Positions 15,907 through 24,406 of a stretch of 31,332 nt of DNA are shown here, one piece after another. Position 1 is the stretch's first letter, and every line of letters starts with the position of its first letter. Source of the DNA: Pseudomonadota bacterium (GTDB lineage Bacteria; Pseudomonadota; Alphaproteobacteria; Rhizobiales; Hyphomicrobiaceae). The notes under the pieces were generated by a model. The model was not told the origin of the DNA. It saw nothing but the letters and a program-made list of their open reading frames with translations, and made no database searches. The DNA lies in NCBI GenBank assembly GCA_023387235.1, contig JAEWIJ010000179.1, forward strand, positions 1 to 31,332. Direction: 5' to 3'. Both the position numbers and the translations under genes were made by a program.

Positions 15907-17055
15907 TCAGCCCGGCACGAGGCGCAACAATTGCCCGTCGTTGCTGTCGGTCAGAACCCAGACCGCGCCGTCAGGGCCGACCCGGACATCGCGGATGCGT
16001 GCGCCGAGATCGACCAGCAATCTTTCCTCCGCGACGACGCTTTCGCCTTCGAGTACGAGGCGGGAAAGCTCCTGCGCGGCGAGCCCGCCGACCAGCAGGT
16101 TGCCGCGCCACGCCGGAAAGAGCGTGCCGGTGTAGAAGGCCGCACCCGAGGGCGCGATCGAGGGATCCCAATAATAGACCGGCTGCTCCATGCTGGCTTT
16201 CGCCGTGCCCTCGCCGATCTTGGCGCCTGAGTAGTCGCGTCCATAGGTGATGACGGGCCAGCCGTAGTTGCGGCCCTTGCGTGGGATGTTGACCTCGTCG
16301 CCGCCGCGCGCGCCGTGCTCGACGGTCCACAACTCGCCAGTCTCGGGGTGGCGTGCGGCCGCCTGCACATTGCGATGGCCGATCGACCAGACTGCCGGGT
16401 CCCAGCCTTTCATGTTCGGATTGCCCGCGAAGGGCGTGCCATCGCGATTGAGGCGCATGACCTTGCCGATGTGATTGTTAGGGTGCTGGGCTTCCTGCTT
16501 CTGCGAGTAGCGATCGCCAACGGTGAGGTAGAACGACCCGTCCTCGGCAAAGACGATTCGCGATCCGAAATGGAGGTTGGTCGCGAATGCGGGCTGCTGG
16601 CGGAAGATGATGCGCACGTTGGCAAGGCTGCCGCCGCGATCGGTCAGTTCGAGACGGGCGGCTGCGACGCTCGTGCCGTTGGCGCCGCCTTCGCGTGGCT
16701 CGGAGAACGAGAGCAGAATTTCCTGCGAGGTCGCGAAGTCGGGTGCCAGCGCGACGTCGAGCAGACCGCCCTGGCCGGCGGCGTGGACCTTCGGCACGCC
16801 CGCGACGACCGGGGAAAGCGTGCCGTCCGGCGTCACCACACGCAGGCGTCCCGCCCGCTCAGTGACGAGCATCCGTCTGTCGGGCAGGAACTGCAGGGCC
16901 CAAGGATGCGCGAGACCCTTCGCGACGACCTCGACCTTGACCGCGCTTTTCGGTGACGCGGGCGCCTTGGTTTGCGCGGCGAAGGCTCTTTCGTGTCCTG
17001 CTGCGAGCGCCGGCAGAAACAGGGCTGCGGCAGTTGCGAGAACATGGGTGCGCAT
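15907..17055 (-). CDS. PQQ-dependent aldose sugar dehydrogenase (YliI/Asd-like)
   Basis: This is a soluble periplasmic six-bladed beta-propeller dehydrogenase of the GSDH family that oxidises aldoses with pyrroloquinoline quinone. The start at 17055 (382 aa; GGAG about 9 nt upstream) gives a clean signal peptide (MRTHVLATAAALFLPALAAG). Family motifs in order are LAHPWALQFLPDRRMLVTER, GQGGLLDVALAPDF, FGSRIVFAEDGSFYLTVGDR, HIGKVMRLNRDGTPF, WSIGHRNVQAAARHP, EHGARGGDEVNI with NYGWPVITYG, and WDPSIAPSGAAFYTG. No PQQ synthesis genes are in the window, so cofactor supply is unknown. It lies downstream of the M15-type peptidase on the same strand but behind a likely terminator, so it is probably a separate unit. 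Confidence 0.93.
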   Translation of the reverse strand: MRTHVLATAAALFLPALAAGHERAFAAQTKAPASPKSAVKVEVVAKGLAHPWALQFLPDRRMLVTERAGRLRVVTPDGTLSPVVAGVPKVHAAGQGGLLDVALAPDFATSQEILLSFSEPREGGANGTSVAAARLELTDRGGSLANVRIIFRQQPAFATNLHFGSRIVFAEDGSFYLTVGDRYSQKQEAQHPNNHIGKVMRLNRDGTPFAGNPNMKGWDPAVWSIGHRNVQAAARHPETGELWTVEHGARGGDEVNIPRKGRNYGWPVITYGRDYSGAKIGEGTAKASMEQPVYYWDPSIAPSGAAFYTGTLFPAWRGNLLVGGLAAQELSRLVLEGESVVAEERLLVDLGARIRDVRVGPDGAVWVLTDSNDGQLLRLVPG

Positions 17056-17170
17056 TGTGGACGACTCCGGCTCAGGCATTTGCTGCGCCATATAACGCCG
17101 GGACCACGGCGCCAGTATGAACAGGCAAACTTGGGCCGTCCCCGAGTCGTTCCCGAAAGCATCGGGCTGA

Positions 17171-17205
17171 ACGACAAAGGACGCGGTCGTGAGACCGCGC
17201 CCTTG
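17171..17205 (-). terminator. Probable terminator of the M15-type peptidase gene
   Basis: CGCGGTC (17182-17188) and GACCGCG (17193-17199) form a 7-bp stem with a 4-nt loop. On the minus strand the stem is followed by CCTTTGTCGTT, a modest T-rich tail, 30-40 nt after the stop codon at 17227. Confidence 0.5.
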
Positions 17206-17226
17206 GCTCGATTAAGACTTTCGCGC

Positions 17227-17652
17227 TCAGTTCGCGTGGGCAACGCGACGGCGGCTGCCGCCGATGCACTTGTTCCACGTGTAACGGCCGCCGTTGTCGA
17301 TATGAAGATGGCTCATGCCGCAGCTGTAGATGCCGAGGCCGCCCTTGTGGTTGGTGCGAAGCCAGGCGATGACGGCGGACCGTTTGCCGGCCGGTGCGTG
17401 GAAGTCGACGGCGCGGCAGGATGCGTGGAGACTGCGCCGACCTGTGCCGGCAATGATCGCACCGCGACGGTACGTCGAGACGATGCGGACCGGTCCGAAC
17501 TTCGCGCGGATCTGGTTGAGCGTGGCCTTCACCGAGGACGGCAGGCAGGACGTCGACGACTGCGCCGAGGAGGGCGTCGTGCCGGTGAAGAATACGAACG
17601 TCAGGGCGAATGCGCCGACGGCAAGCCGCAGCGCGGCTGATACGCAAGACAT
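17227..17652 (-). CDS. Exported M15A-type peptidase-like protein
   Basis: The 141-residue protein has a signal peptide (residues 1 to about 30: hydrophobic core AVGAFALTFVFF, cleavage near SSAQS). The rest is a compact D-Ala-D-Ala carboxypeptidase/YcbK-like zinc fold acting on peptidoglycan. The zinc motif SxHxxGxAxD appears as Ser74, His76, Ala81 and Asp83, but Cys79 replaces the conserved Gly. The second motif is HLHID (His115, His117). STYRRG at about 59-64 matches the substrate-side loop. Four cysteines (36, 79, 111, 129) could form periplasmic disulfides. The ATG at 17652 is preceded by GGGGGT. Whether the enzyme is active with the Gly-to-Cys change is unknown. Confidence 0.8.
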   Translation of the reverse strand: MSCVSAALRLAVGAFALTFVFFTGTTPSSAQSSTSCLPSSVKATLNQIRAKFGPVRIVSTYRRGAIIAGTGRRSLHASCRAVDFHAPAGKRSAVIAWLRTNHKGGLGIYSCGMSHLHIDNGGRYTWNKCIGGSRRRVAHAN

Positions 17653-17964
17653 GAGTAACCCCCGTTGTCTGTGCACCCGTGTGCCCGGGCCGAGTGGCCT
17701 CGGGACGTCGTGGGCAACCGCAGCAAGGCGGATGCCATGGGCTGTAAGCCGCCGAAATCAGGCGGAAACAGGGAGTTGCATCATTAAACTGGTGTCAAAA
17801 TGACGCATCGAATGGCAACATTATGAAAACATTGGGTGCCCATTGGAGAACACGCATAGATGCGCCTCGCGGGACGGGACCCAGGGTAGGCCTGTAGACG
17901 AGCCGAGGCGAGCCTGTACGGACACCTGCGGGAATCGAGGGCGCCGAATGCGCGACCGGATCGG
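17653..17964. other. Intergenic region upstream of the M15-type gene
   Basis: This 312-bp region has no credible gene. It contains an AT-rich patch (about 17776-17835) with TTGACA (17798-17793, minus) and CATAAT (about 17827-17822, minus), which probably includes the promoter of the peptidase gene, but the two elements are not correctly spaced with each other and neither has a good partner. Confidence 0.4.
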
Positions 17965-19122
17965 CTAGAGCGACTTCAGGATCTCGGCGCGGCGCGGCGT
18001 CCACATCTCGGCGAGCGAAGCGGGAGCTGCGCTCTTGGCCGGATCCTTGGACATCATGTCCGCCCAGCCCTGACGCAGGCGCTCGTGTCGCTTCATGATG
18101 CCGTCCTGCCAGCGCTGATGATCGGCCGTCCAGACGCCCTTTTCCTTCAGGAAGCGGACGGCACCATCATGATATGGCAGCGCCGTCGGAAAGCCGGCCG
18201 ACTGCGGCAGCTCCCAACGCGGCATGAGCGGCGTGGCGTCACGATAGAGCTCGAAGTTGTCGGTGATGGCCTTGGTCACCGCATAGACCTCGAGCTCGCC
18301 CGCGTCGGCATAGACGGTGATGACGGGATCGCGAAAGCCCATGAGCGCCTTCGGCGCGCTCTTGCTGATGCCGGGGCCCGTGTCCGTGACATACGGCAGG
18401 GCAGGCGGCAGCGAGCGCTGGAGTCGGCTCCAGAAATCCTTCTCGGTCGCGGGAAGCTCGACCCACACGACGTCGTCCGCGATGGCGTCGAGTGCCTGCG
18501 TGGATGGCGCGTTCGTCACGGCGGCGGCGCCATCCACCTCGCCCTTGACGAGCGCGTCGAGCGCGCCGGCGCTGTTCTCGAACTCGACGACAGTGAAATC
18601 CTTGAGTGCGATGCCGCCAGCTTCGAGCATGGCGTCGAGCCGGTAGCCGAGCGCGGTGTGGCGCGGCGTACGCGCGATGCGCTTGCCTTTGATGTCGGCG
18701 AGTTTCTTTATGCCGCTCGCCTCGCTCGCGACGATCGACATCGTGCTCATGCGCCCGAGCAGGCAGCGCAAATCCTGTGGCCCCCACGTCGGAGCAACAT
18801 AGCCGAGCAGCCCCTCGGCCGCGAAATAGGCCTCCATGCCGAGAAAGCCGTGCGTGACCTGGCGCTCCTTGAGCTGCTCGACACGCCCGAATGCGCGCTC
18901 GGACGGTTGCAGGCGGATGCGCGTGCCGTGCGCCTTGCTGATCGCATCGGCGATGGCTTGCGCTTCCTTGTAACGCGGGCCGTCGTCGTCGCCGACGCTC
19001 CAGATCATGGTCGAGGGCAGACTCGGCAGCGGCTTGACCTGCGCGCTCGCCCACCCCGGCATCAGGCTGGCGCCGAGCGCCGTGCTCATGCCGCCGAGAT
19101 AGGCCCGCCGCGTAAGATCCAT
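17965..19122 (-). CDS. TAXI-family TRAP transporter solute-binding protein
   Basis: This is a 385-residue periplasmic binding protein of the TAXI/NMT1-like class. The N-terminus MDLTRRAYLGGMSTALGAS has the twin-arginine pattern (TRRAYL) followed by a hydrophobic stretch and a cleavage site near WASAQ, which suggests Tat export. Typical family features follow: DGPRYKEAQAIADAIS, a segment IKGKRIARTPRHTALGYRLDAML in the ligand-binding lobe, and ENSAGALDALVKGEVDGAAAVTNAPS. TAXI proteins normally work with a fused 4TM-12TM permease, but no such permease is in the window. It lies 113 bp downstream of the P450 gene on the same strand, so import and oxidation of the same compound is possible. The ligand is unknown. 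Confidence 0.88.
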   Translation of the reverse strand: MDLTRRAYLGGMSTALGASLMPGWASAQVKPLPSLPSTMIWSVGDDDGPRYKEAQAIADAISKAHGTRIRLQPSERAFGRVEQLKERQVTHGFLGMEAYFAAEGLLGYVAPTWGPQDLRCLLGRMSTMSIVASEASGIKKLADIKGKRIARTPRHTALGYRLDAMLEAGGIALKDFTVVEFENSAGALDALVKGEVDGAAAVTNAPSTQALDAIADDVVWVELPATEKDFWSRLQRSLPPALPYVTDTGPGISKSAPKALMGFRDPVITVYADAGELEVYAVTKAITDNFELYRDATPLMPRWELPQSAGFPTALPYHDGAVRFLKEKGVWTADHQRWQDGIMKRHERLRQGWADMMSKDPAKSAAPASLAEMWTPRRAEILKSL

Positions 19123-19235
19123 GCCCCGTTTCCGTCCCGGTTCAGGTAGCGCTTATTGATGTGCTCCTTGAACCACTTCGGGCATCGATCTTCAAGCCGC
19201 ATGCGTACGCGAATTGCGCAATGGCACCGTCCGGA

Positions 19236-20423
19236 TCAGGGAAACGCGATCGGCAGTCGGCGGGGGCCGCGGACCGTGCCATGCGACCAAGCGACCTCGC
19301 CGGCGAGATGGAAGTCCGGGCAGCGCCCCAACAGCTCCTCGATGGCGACCGTCATCTCCATGCGCGCGAGGTTCGATCCGACGCAGCGGTGAATGCCGAG
19401 ACCGAAGGCCGCGTGCCGGTTCTCCTGCCGGTCGATGACGACCTTGTCCGCATCGGGAAAGACTTCCGGGTCGCGGTTCGCCGCCGGAAAGGACAGCATC
19501 ACCATCTCGCCTTCCGCGAATTTGCAGCCGTTGACCGTCGTCTCCTTGGTCACGAGGCGCGCCATGGTGACGGGGGCGAACGCGCGCAGGAACTCCTCCA
19601 CGGCAGTCGGGATGAGCGCCGGCTCGCGCGCGAGCCGCTCGCGATCGGCCGGGGTCTTCGCGAGGTGCCAGATCGAGGCGCCGATCCCGCTCCACGTCGT
19701 GTCGATGCCGGCGACCAGCAGGAGGCGTAGGCTGCCGAGCACATGGTTCGGCTTGAAGGGCTCGCCATCCGGGTATCTGGACTGCAGGAGGTAGCTGATC
19801 AGGTCGTCGCCGGGAGTCCTGCGCCGCGCTTCCACATGGCCCGCGAGATACTCGGTGATTTCGGCGAGGCCGCGCTGGAGTACGGCGTCGTCGGTTGTGC
19901 CGAGCTCGAGGATCTCGTTGATCCACTTCCGGAAGCGGTCGCCGTCACTCTCCGGTATGTCGAGCATCGCAGCGATGACGCGCACGGGAATGTGCTGGGC
20001 ATAGTCGACCGCCGCATCGCAGCCCGAATTGCCAGCAAAGGCATCGATCAGCTCGTTGCAGATGGTGCGGGTCTTGGGCCTCAGCTTCTCGATGGCCTGC
20101 GGCGTGAACGGGGGCAGCAGAACCATGCGCGCCGTGCGGTGACGTGGCGGATCGGACGTGATCGGCGGCGCGCCGCCACCGGTGACGGGCTGGCTGTCGC
20201 GGACGACGACCTGGCGCGACGAGAAGTGCTCAGGGTCGTAGGCGATCTCGCGGATGTCGGCGTAGCGCGTTGGCAGGTAGGCGCCGCGAAAGCGCCCGGT
20301 ATGGGCGATCGGACACTTGGCGGCGCGGATCTCGTCCCAGATCGGGTAGGGGTTGTCGACCCACCGCGGATCGAGGTGATCCCAGTCCGTCAGCCAATCC
20401 GTGACCGGTGGCCGCTCGCTCAT
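19236..20423 (-). CDS. Cytochrome P450
   Basis: This is a soluble class-I bacterial cytochrome P450 of 395 residues. The ATG at 20423 is supported by GGGAG about 6 nt upstream. The oxygen-activation motif in helix I is AGIDTT (238-243, acid Asp241 and Thr242). The ExxR pair is Glu277-Arg280 in EEFLR. The heme-binding loop is FGLGIHRCVG (340-349) with ligand Cys347. No ferredoxin or ferredoxin reductase gene is adjacent, so electrons must come from elsewhere. It is followed by the TAXI binding protein. The substrate cannot be inferred; bacterial P450s of this architecture act on terpenoids, fatty acids, steroids or aromatic compounds. Confidence 0.95.
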   Translation of the reverse strand: MSERPPVTDWLTDWDHLDPRWVDNPYPIWDEIRAAKCPIAHTGRFRGAYLPTRYADIREIAYDPEHFSSRQVVVRDSQPVTGGGAPPITSDPPRHRTARMVLLPPFTPQAIEKLRPKTRTICNELIDAFAGNSGCDAAVDYAQHIPVRVIAAMLDIPESDGDRFRKWINEILELGTTDDAVLQRGLAEITEYLAGHVEARRRTPGDDLISYLLQSRYPDGEPFKPNHVLGSLRLLLVAGIDTTWSGIGASIWHLAKTPADRERLAREPALIPTAVEEFLRAFAPVTMARLVTKETTVNGCKFAEGEMVMLSFPAANRDPEVFPDADKVVIDRQENRHAAFGLGIHRCVGSNLARMEMTVAIEELLGRCPDFHLAGEVAWSHGTVRGPRRLPIAFP

Positions 20424-20530
20424 TGGATGCTCCCATTCATCCAGGCCTTGCCGGCCATTGTTGGTCGCATCATCGCAAATGGGCGTGCTCCGTACCAGCA
20501 TCAAAAAAGTCGAAGCGCCCGCGTCAAAGC

Positions 20531-20563
20531 AAAAAAGGACGGGCTCACGGCCCGTCCTTTTCA
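20531..20563 (-). terminator. Strong intrinsic terminator of the usp gene
   Basis: AAAAGGACGGGC (20533-20544) and GCCCGTCCTTTT (20550-20561) make a 12-bp perfect stem with a 5-nt loop. On the minus strand the stem is followed by further Ts (six in all), 40-70 nt after the stop codon at 20601. It also separates the ATPase-usp unit from the P450 gene. Confidence 0.9.
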
Positions 20564-20600
20564 CTCGGTCGATGCGTCGATTGCGGCCGGGGCCGGTCGT

Positions 20601-21446
20601 TCAGTGCCCCATGAGGACGGGGACCGTGGCGTGCTGCAGGACATGGCGCGAGGCGCCGCCGAGCACGAATTCCCGGAGACGCGAGCGGCCGAAGCAACCC
20701 ATCACCAGCAGATCGGCGCGGTGGGCGGCGACCTGCGCGAGCAGCTCGGCACCGGCATCGCCGCGCGCGCCGGGCTTGACCTGCTGGACGTCGGCCTTGA
20801 CCCCGTGCCGGGCGAGCGTCGCGCCGATCTCGGCACCGGCGATATCACTCGTCACTTCGGGCTTTGCAGTTTCCTCGACGGAGAGCACGGTCACCGCCGC
20901 CGCCTTCTGCAGCAGCGGGAGCGCGTCGAACACGGCCCGCGCCGCCTCGCGGCTGTTGTTCCAGGCGACCACGACCCGCTCGCCGATCGAGTCGAGATTG
21001 CCGGACTTGGGCACGACTAGCACCGGGCGTCCGCTCTCCATGGCGATCCAGTCGGGGATGTCGAACATATCGGCGTAGTCCCAGTTGCTCTCCTTCTGCG
21101 CGGCGACGATGATGTCGGCCGTTCGCGCGTGATCGAGCACGGCCTCGACGTATCCCTGTCGCTTCGGCTTATACGGTCGCCATTCGCCTACGACCGGCTG
21201 GCCTGCCGTCGCGCTGTCGAAGGCCGTGTGGATGTCATCGCCAAGCTTGCCATAGGCCTCGAGCGCGCTCGCGATGGCGCTCCCAGAGATCATCGGCAGC
21301 AGCGGCGACTTCGGCGGGGCGGCAGGAAAGACGAAAAGGCCGGTGACGTGGGAGTTCGAGGGCAGCGCGAGCTGCATCGCCGCATTCATGAGGCGGGCGA
21401 CGCGAGTCTCATTGTTGAGGTGCACGAGGATGGATTTGTAGGCCAT
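20601..21446 (-). CDS. Tandem-domain universal stress protein
   Basis: This 281-residue cytoplasmic protein contains two UspA folds in tandem (about 1-150 and 155-281). The start at 21446 (MAYKSILVHLNNE) carries the canonical first strand; AAAGGGA lies about 9 nt before it. The second domain has the nucleotide-binding pattern MGCFGRSRLREFVLGGASR, matching G-2x-G-9x-G, so ATP binding is likely there. The first domain lacks an obvious G-2x-G-9x-G motif (its last strand is RPVLVVPKSGN). It lies 56 bp downstream of the P-type ATPase on the same strand and ends in a strong terminator, so the two form one unit. Usp proteins support survival in growth arrest or low oxygen. Confidence 0.9.
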   Translation of the reverse strand: MAYKSILVHLNNETRVARLMNAAMQLALPSNSHVTGLFVFPAAPPKSPLLPMISGSAIASALEAYGKLGDDIHTAFDSATAGQPVVGEWRPYKPKRQGYVEAVLDHARTADIIVAAQKESNWDYADMFDIPDWIAMESGRPVLVVPKSGNLDSIGERVVVAWNNSREAARAVFDALPLLQKAAAVTVLSVEETAKPEVTSDIAGAEIGATLARHGVKADVQQVKPGARGDAGAELLAQVAAHRADLLVMGCFGRSRLREFVLGGASRHVLQHATVPVLMGH

Positions 21447-21502
21447 GATCATAATCCCTTTCTTTTGCAGTCGGCCGCGGCATGGCGGGCCGAGGAGGCG
21501 CG

Positions 21503-24250
21503 TCACGCGGCTCCGATTTCAAGTCTCGCGGCGCCGGGCCTCAGCGCAGGGAAGAGCGCCCGGCCAATGTGCTTCTCGATCTCGAGGATAGCAAACAGGG
21601 CGACGCCTGTGCCGATGATCGCCGCGCCCTCGAGGAGGCCGATGGATGTGGTCTGGAACAGGTACTGCATCCAGGGGAGATACGTGAAGGCGAATTGCAG
21701 GCCGACGATGATGACGATGCCGATGAGGACCGCGGGCGTTCCGAGCATGCTCCGCCACGTGAGCGAGGCGCCGTACAGGTATCTGACCGAGAACAAATAG
21801 AAAAGCTCGAGCACGACCACCGTATTCACCACCATCGTCCGCGCCGTATCGATGCCGAGCCCGCGGGCCATGGCCCAGGTGAAGATGCCGAGGGCGCCGA
21901 TAGCGAACAGGACCGAGACGAAGACGACGCGCCAGAGCAGGAAGGGCGACAGGATCGGCGCATCGGAGGCGCGCGGCGGGCGCTGCATGATGTCGGGCTC
22001 GGCCGGCTCGAAAGCGAGCACGAGGCCGAGGCCGACCGTCGTGACCATGTTGATCCAGAGGATCTGCACCGGCGTCATCGGCAGGGTGAGCCCCGCGAAA
22101 ATGGCGAAGACCACGATCAGGAACTCGCCGCCGTTGGTCGGCAAGGTCCAGCCGATCACCTTCGTGAGGTTGTCATAGACGGTGCGTCCTTCGCGAACGG
22201 CCGCCACGATCGAGGCGAAATTGTCGTCGGCGAGCACCATGTCGGCCGCTTCCTTGGCGGCCTCGGTGCCACTGCGGCCCATGGCAACGCCGACATCGGC
22301 GCGCTTGAGCGCCGGGGCGTCGTTCACGCCGTCACCGGTCATGGCAATGACGTCGCCGTCGGCCTGCAGGGCCTCGACCAGGCGGAGCTTGTGCTCGGGG
22401 CTCGTGCGCGCGAACACGCCCGTGCGGGCCGCCAGCGTGCGCAGGGCCTCATCGTCGACAGTATCGAGGTCCTTTCCCGTAACCGCCCTCGTGTTGGTGG
22501 CAAGGCCGAGCTCGCGGGCGATGGCGCCAGCCGTTGCCGCGTGGTCGCCCGTGATCATCTTTACGGCAATGCCGGCGCTGCGGCACTCGGCGACGGCGGC
22601 GATCGCCTCGGGGCGCGGCGGATCGATCAGTCCGACGAGACCGTCGAGCCGCAGGCCGCCGTCGACATCGCCGAATTCTAGCGTGCGTTTGTCGCGCGGC
22701 AGGGGGAGCGATGCGAGCGCGAGAACGCGTTGGCCTTGGCGCGCCAGCTCGTCGACAGCCCGGAGCCAATGGGCCTTGTCGAGGGGTGCTTCGCCGCCGC
22801 CGACGGATTGGGTGCCGCACATCTCCAGCACGCGCTCCGGCGCGCCCTTGATGCACGCGAAGACAGTGCCGTCGTGGTTGTGATGCAGCGTCGCCATATA
22901 GCGGTGTGCCGCGTCGAACGGGATCTCGTCCAGGCGCGGCAGCGATTTCGCCAGCTCGTCGCGCACGTAGCCGGCCTTGAGGCCGAAGGCCATGAGCGCG
23001 CCTTCCATGGGATCGCCATCGACGGTCCACTGGCCGTCGCGTTCGCGCAATGCCGCGTCGTTGCACAGGATGGCCGAGCGCGCCGCGCTCATGAGGGTCG
23101 CATCGGTCGCGGCATCGGCTTCACTGCCCGCGAGGCTGAAGCCGCCCTTGGGCGCATAGCCGATGCCGCCGACCTCGTAGGCGCGATCGGCGAGCACGAC
23201 GCGCGTCACGGTCATCTCGTTGCGCGTGAGCGTGCCGGTCTTGTCGGAGCAGATGGTCGATACCGAGCCGAGCGTCTCGACGGCGGGCAGATGGCGGATG
23301 ATGGCATTGCGCGCGGCCATGCGCTGTACGCCGATGGCGAGCGTGATCGTCATGACGGCGGGCAGGCCCTCCGGCACGGCGCCGACAGCCAGACTGACCA
23401 CGGCGAGGAAGGCCAGATCCAACGGATAATCGCGCACGAAAACGGCGAAGAGGAATGTCACGGCGCAGAGAGCCAGAATGGCGACGGTGAGCTGGCGCGC
23501 GAATTCGTTCATCTGCCGGATGAGGGGCGTCTCCATCTGCTCGACGCGGCTCAGCAGCGTGCTGATGCGGCCGATCTCGGAATGCGGGCCTGTTGCGGTG
23601 ACGATGCCTGCACCATGCCCCGATGTGACGAGCGTGCCCGAGTACGCCATGGAGTGGCGATCGCCGAGATCGGCGCTTTGCCCGACCGGATCGGTGCCCT
23701 TGTCGACCGCGACCGACTCGCCGGTCAGGATCGCTTCGTCGACGCGCAGGTTGCGCGCTTTCATGAGACGGACGTCGGCGGTGACGCGGTCGCCTGCCTC
23801 GAGAAGCAGGACGTCGCCCGGCACGAGCCTCGCAGCATCGACCGTCACGCGATGGCCTTCGCGCAGCACGGATGCGCGCGGGCTGATCATGCCCCGGATG
23901 GCCTCGAGCGCGGATTCCGCCTTGTTCTCCTGGACCACGCCGATGATGGCATTGACGACGATGACGGCGAGAATGACGGCCGTATCCACGTAGTGCCCGA
24001 GCAGCAGCGTGATCGCCGCGCCCGCGATCATGACGTAGATCAGCAGATTGTCGAACTGGGCGAGGATGCGCCTGAGCAGCGATTTTCGCGTGCCGGCCGG
24101 GAGGGCATTCGGGCCGTGGCGCGCAAGGCGAGCGGCGGCCTCGTCGCTCGTGATCCCGTCGCGCGTGCTGACGAGATCGGAGAGCGCCGTTTCGGTACTG
24201 AGGGCGTGCCAGGGTTTTTCGGGCAATGAAGAATCATGTCGGTCCGGCAT
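21503..24250 (-). CDS. P-type cation-transporting ATPase (P2-like)
   Basis: This is a 915-residue ion pump. The ATG at 24250 is preceded by GGGAG; an in-frame extension to 24394 lacks support. The N-terminal cation-ATPase domain (about 12-70) leads to M1/M2, the actuator motif TGES (176-179), M4 PEGLPA (293-298), the phosphorylation site DKTGT (336-340), KGAPE (468-472) in the nucleotide domain, the hinge TGDGVNDAPA (638-647), M5-M6 and four more helices. Compared with SERCA-type calcium pumps, Glu294 (M4) and Glu709 (M5) are kept, but the M6 Asp is Thr738 in NMVTT. Substrate specificity is therefore uncertain. The following usp gene and an upstream FixK/FNR-type box suggest low-oxygen control. 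Confidence 0.93.
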   Translation of the reverse strand: MPDRHDSSLPEKPWHALSTETALSDLVSTRDGITSDEAAARLARHGPNALPAGTRKSLLRRILAQFDNLLIYVMIAGAAITLLLGHYVDTAVILAVIVVNAIIGVVQENKAESALEAIRGMISPRASVLREGHRVTVDAARLVPGDVLLLEAGDRVTADVRLMKARNLRVDEAILTGESVAVDKGTDPVGQSADLGDRHSMAYSGTLVTSGHGAGIVTATGPHSEIGRISTLLSRVEQMETPLIRQMNEFARQLTVAILALCAVTFLFAVFVRDYPLDLAFLAVVSLAVGAVPEGLPAVMTITLAIGVQRMAARNAIIRHLPAVETLGSVSTICSDKTGTLTRNEMTVTRVVLADRAYEVGGIGYAPKGGFSLAGSEADAATDATLMSAARSAILCNDAALRERDGQWTVDGDPMEGALMAFGLKAGYVRDELAKSLPRLDEIPFDAAHRYMATLHHNHDGTVFACIKGAPERVLEMCGTQSVGGGEAPLDKAHWLRAVDELARQGQRVLALASLPLPRDKRTLEFGDVDGGLRLDGLVGLIDPPRPEAIAAVAECRSAGIAVKMITGDHAATAGAIARELGLATNTRAVTGKDLDTVDDEALRTLAARTGVFARTSPEHKLRLVEALQADGDVIAMTGDGVNDAPALKRADVGVAMGRSGTEAAKEAADMVLADDNFASIVAAVREGRTVYDNLTKVIGWTLPTNGGEFLIVVFAIFAGLTLPMTPVQILWINMVTTVGLGLVLAFEPAEPDIMQRPPRASDAPILSPFLLWRVVFVSVLFAIGALGIFTWAMARGLGIDTARTMVVNTVVVLELFYLFSVRYLYGASLTWRSMLGTPAVLIGIVIIVGLQFAFTYLPWMQYLFQTTSIGLLEGAAIIGTGVALFAILEIEKHIGRALFPALRPGAARLEIGAA

Positions 24251-24380
24251 TCGGGCTCCCAGGTGGATGCCAGGATTGTGGCTGATGATGCGCCCCTGAA
24301 TGAAAGGGCGCCGACTGGGCGGCAACAGGGCGCGTCTCGCCTCTCGCTCACATGAAATAACGGGTGGTGAACGTGATGCG

Positions 24381-24394
24381 TTGCGATGGATCAA
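24381..24394. promoter_or_regulatory. FixK/FNR-type box upstream of the ATPase-usp unit
   Basis: TTGCGATGGATCAA fits the 14-bp FixK-type consensus TTG(A/C)-N6-(T/G)CAA completely, and its right half is a full FNR half-site (ATCAA). It lies 131 bp upstream of the ATPase start codon, just after the KDPG aldolase stop. On the minus strand a TTATTT hexamer at 24360-24355 falls where the -10 of a class-II FNR promoter should be, giving a start near 24348 and the box centred near -40. Confidence 0.55.
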
Positions 24395-24406
24395 TTTCGA
24401 CGTGCA

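Noticed and set aside
22730..24229. 499-codon plus-strand open frame antisense to the P-type ATPase
   Set aside because: All ATPase motifs lie on the minus strand; the antisense frame has shadow composition and no ribosome-binding site of note.
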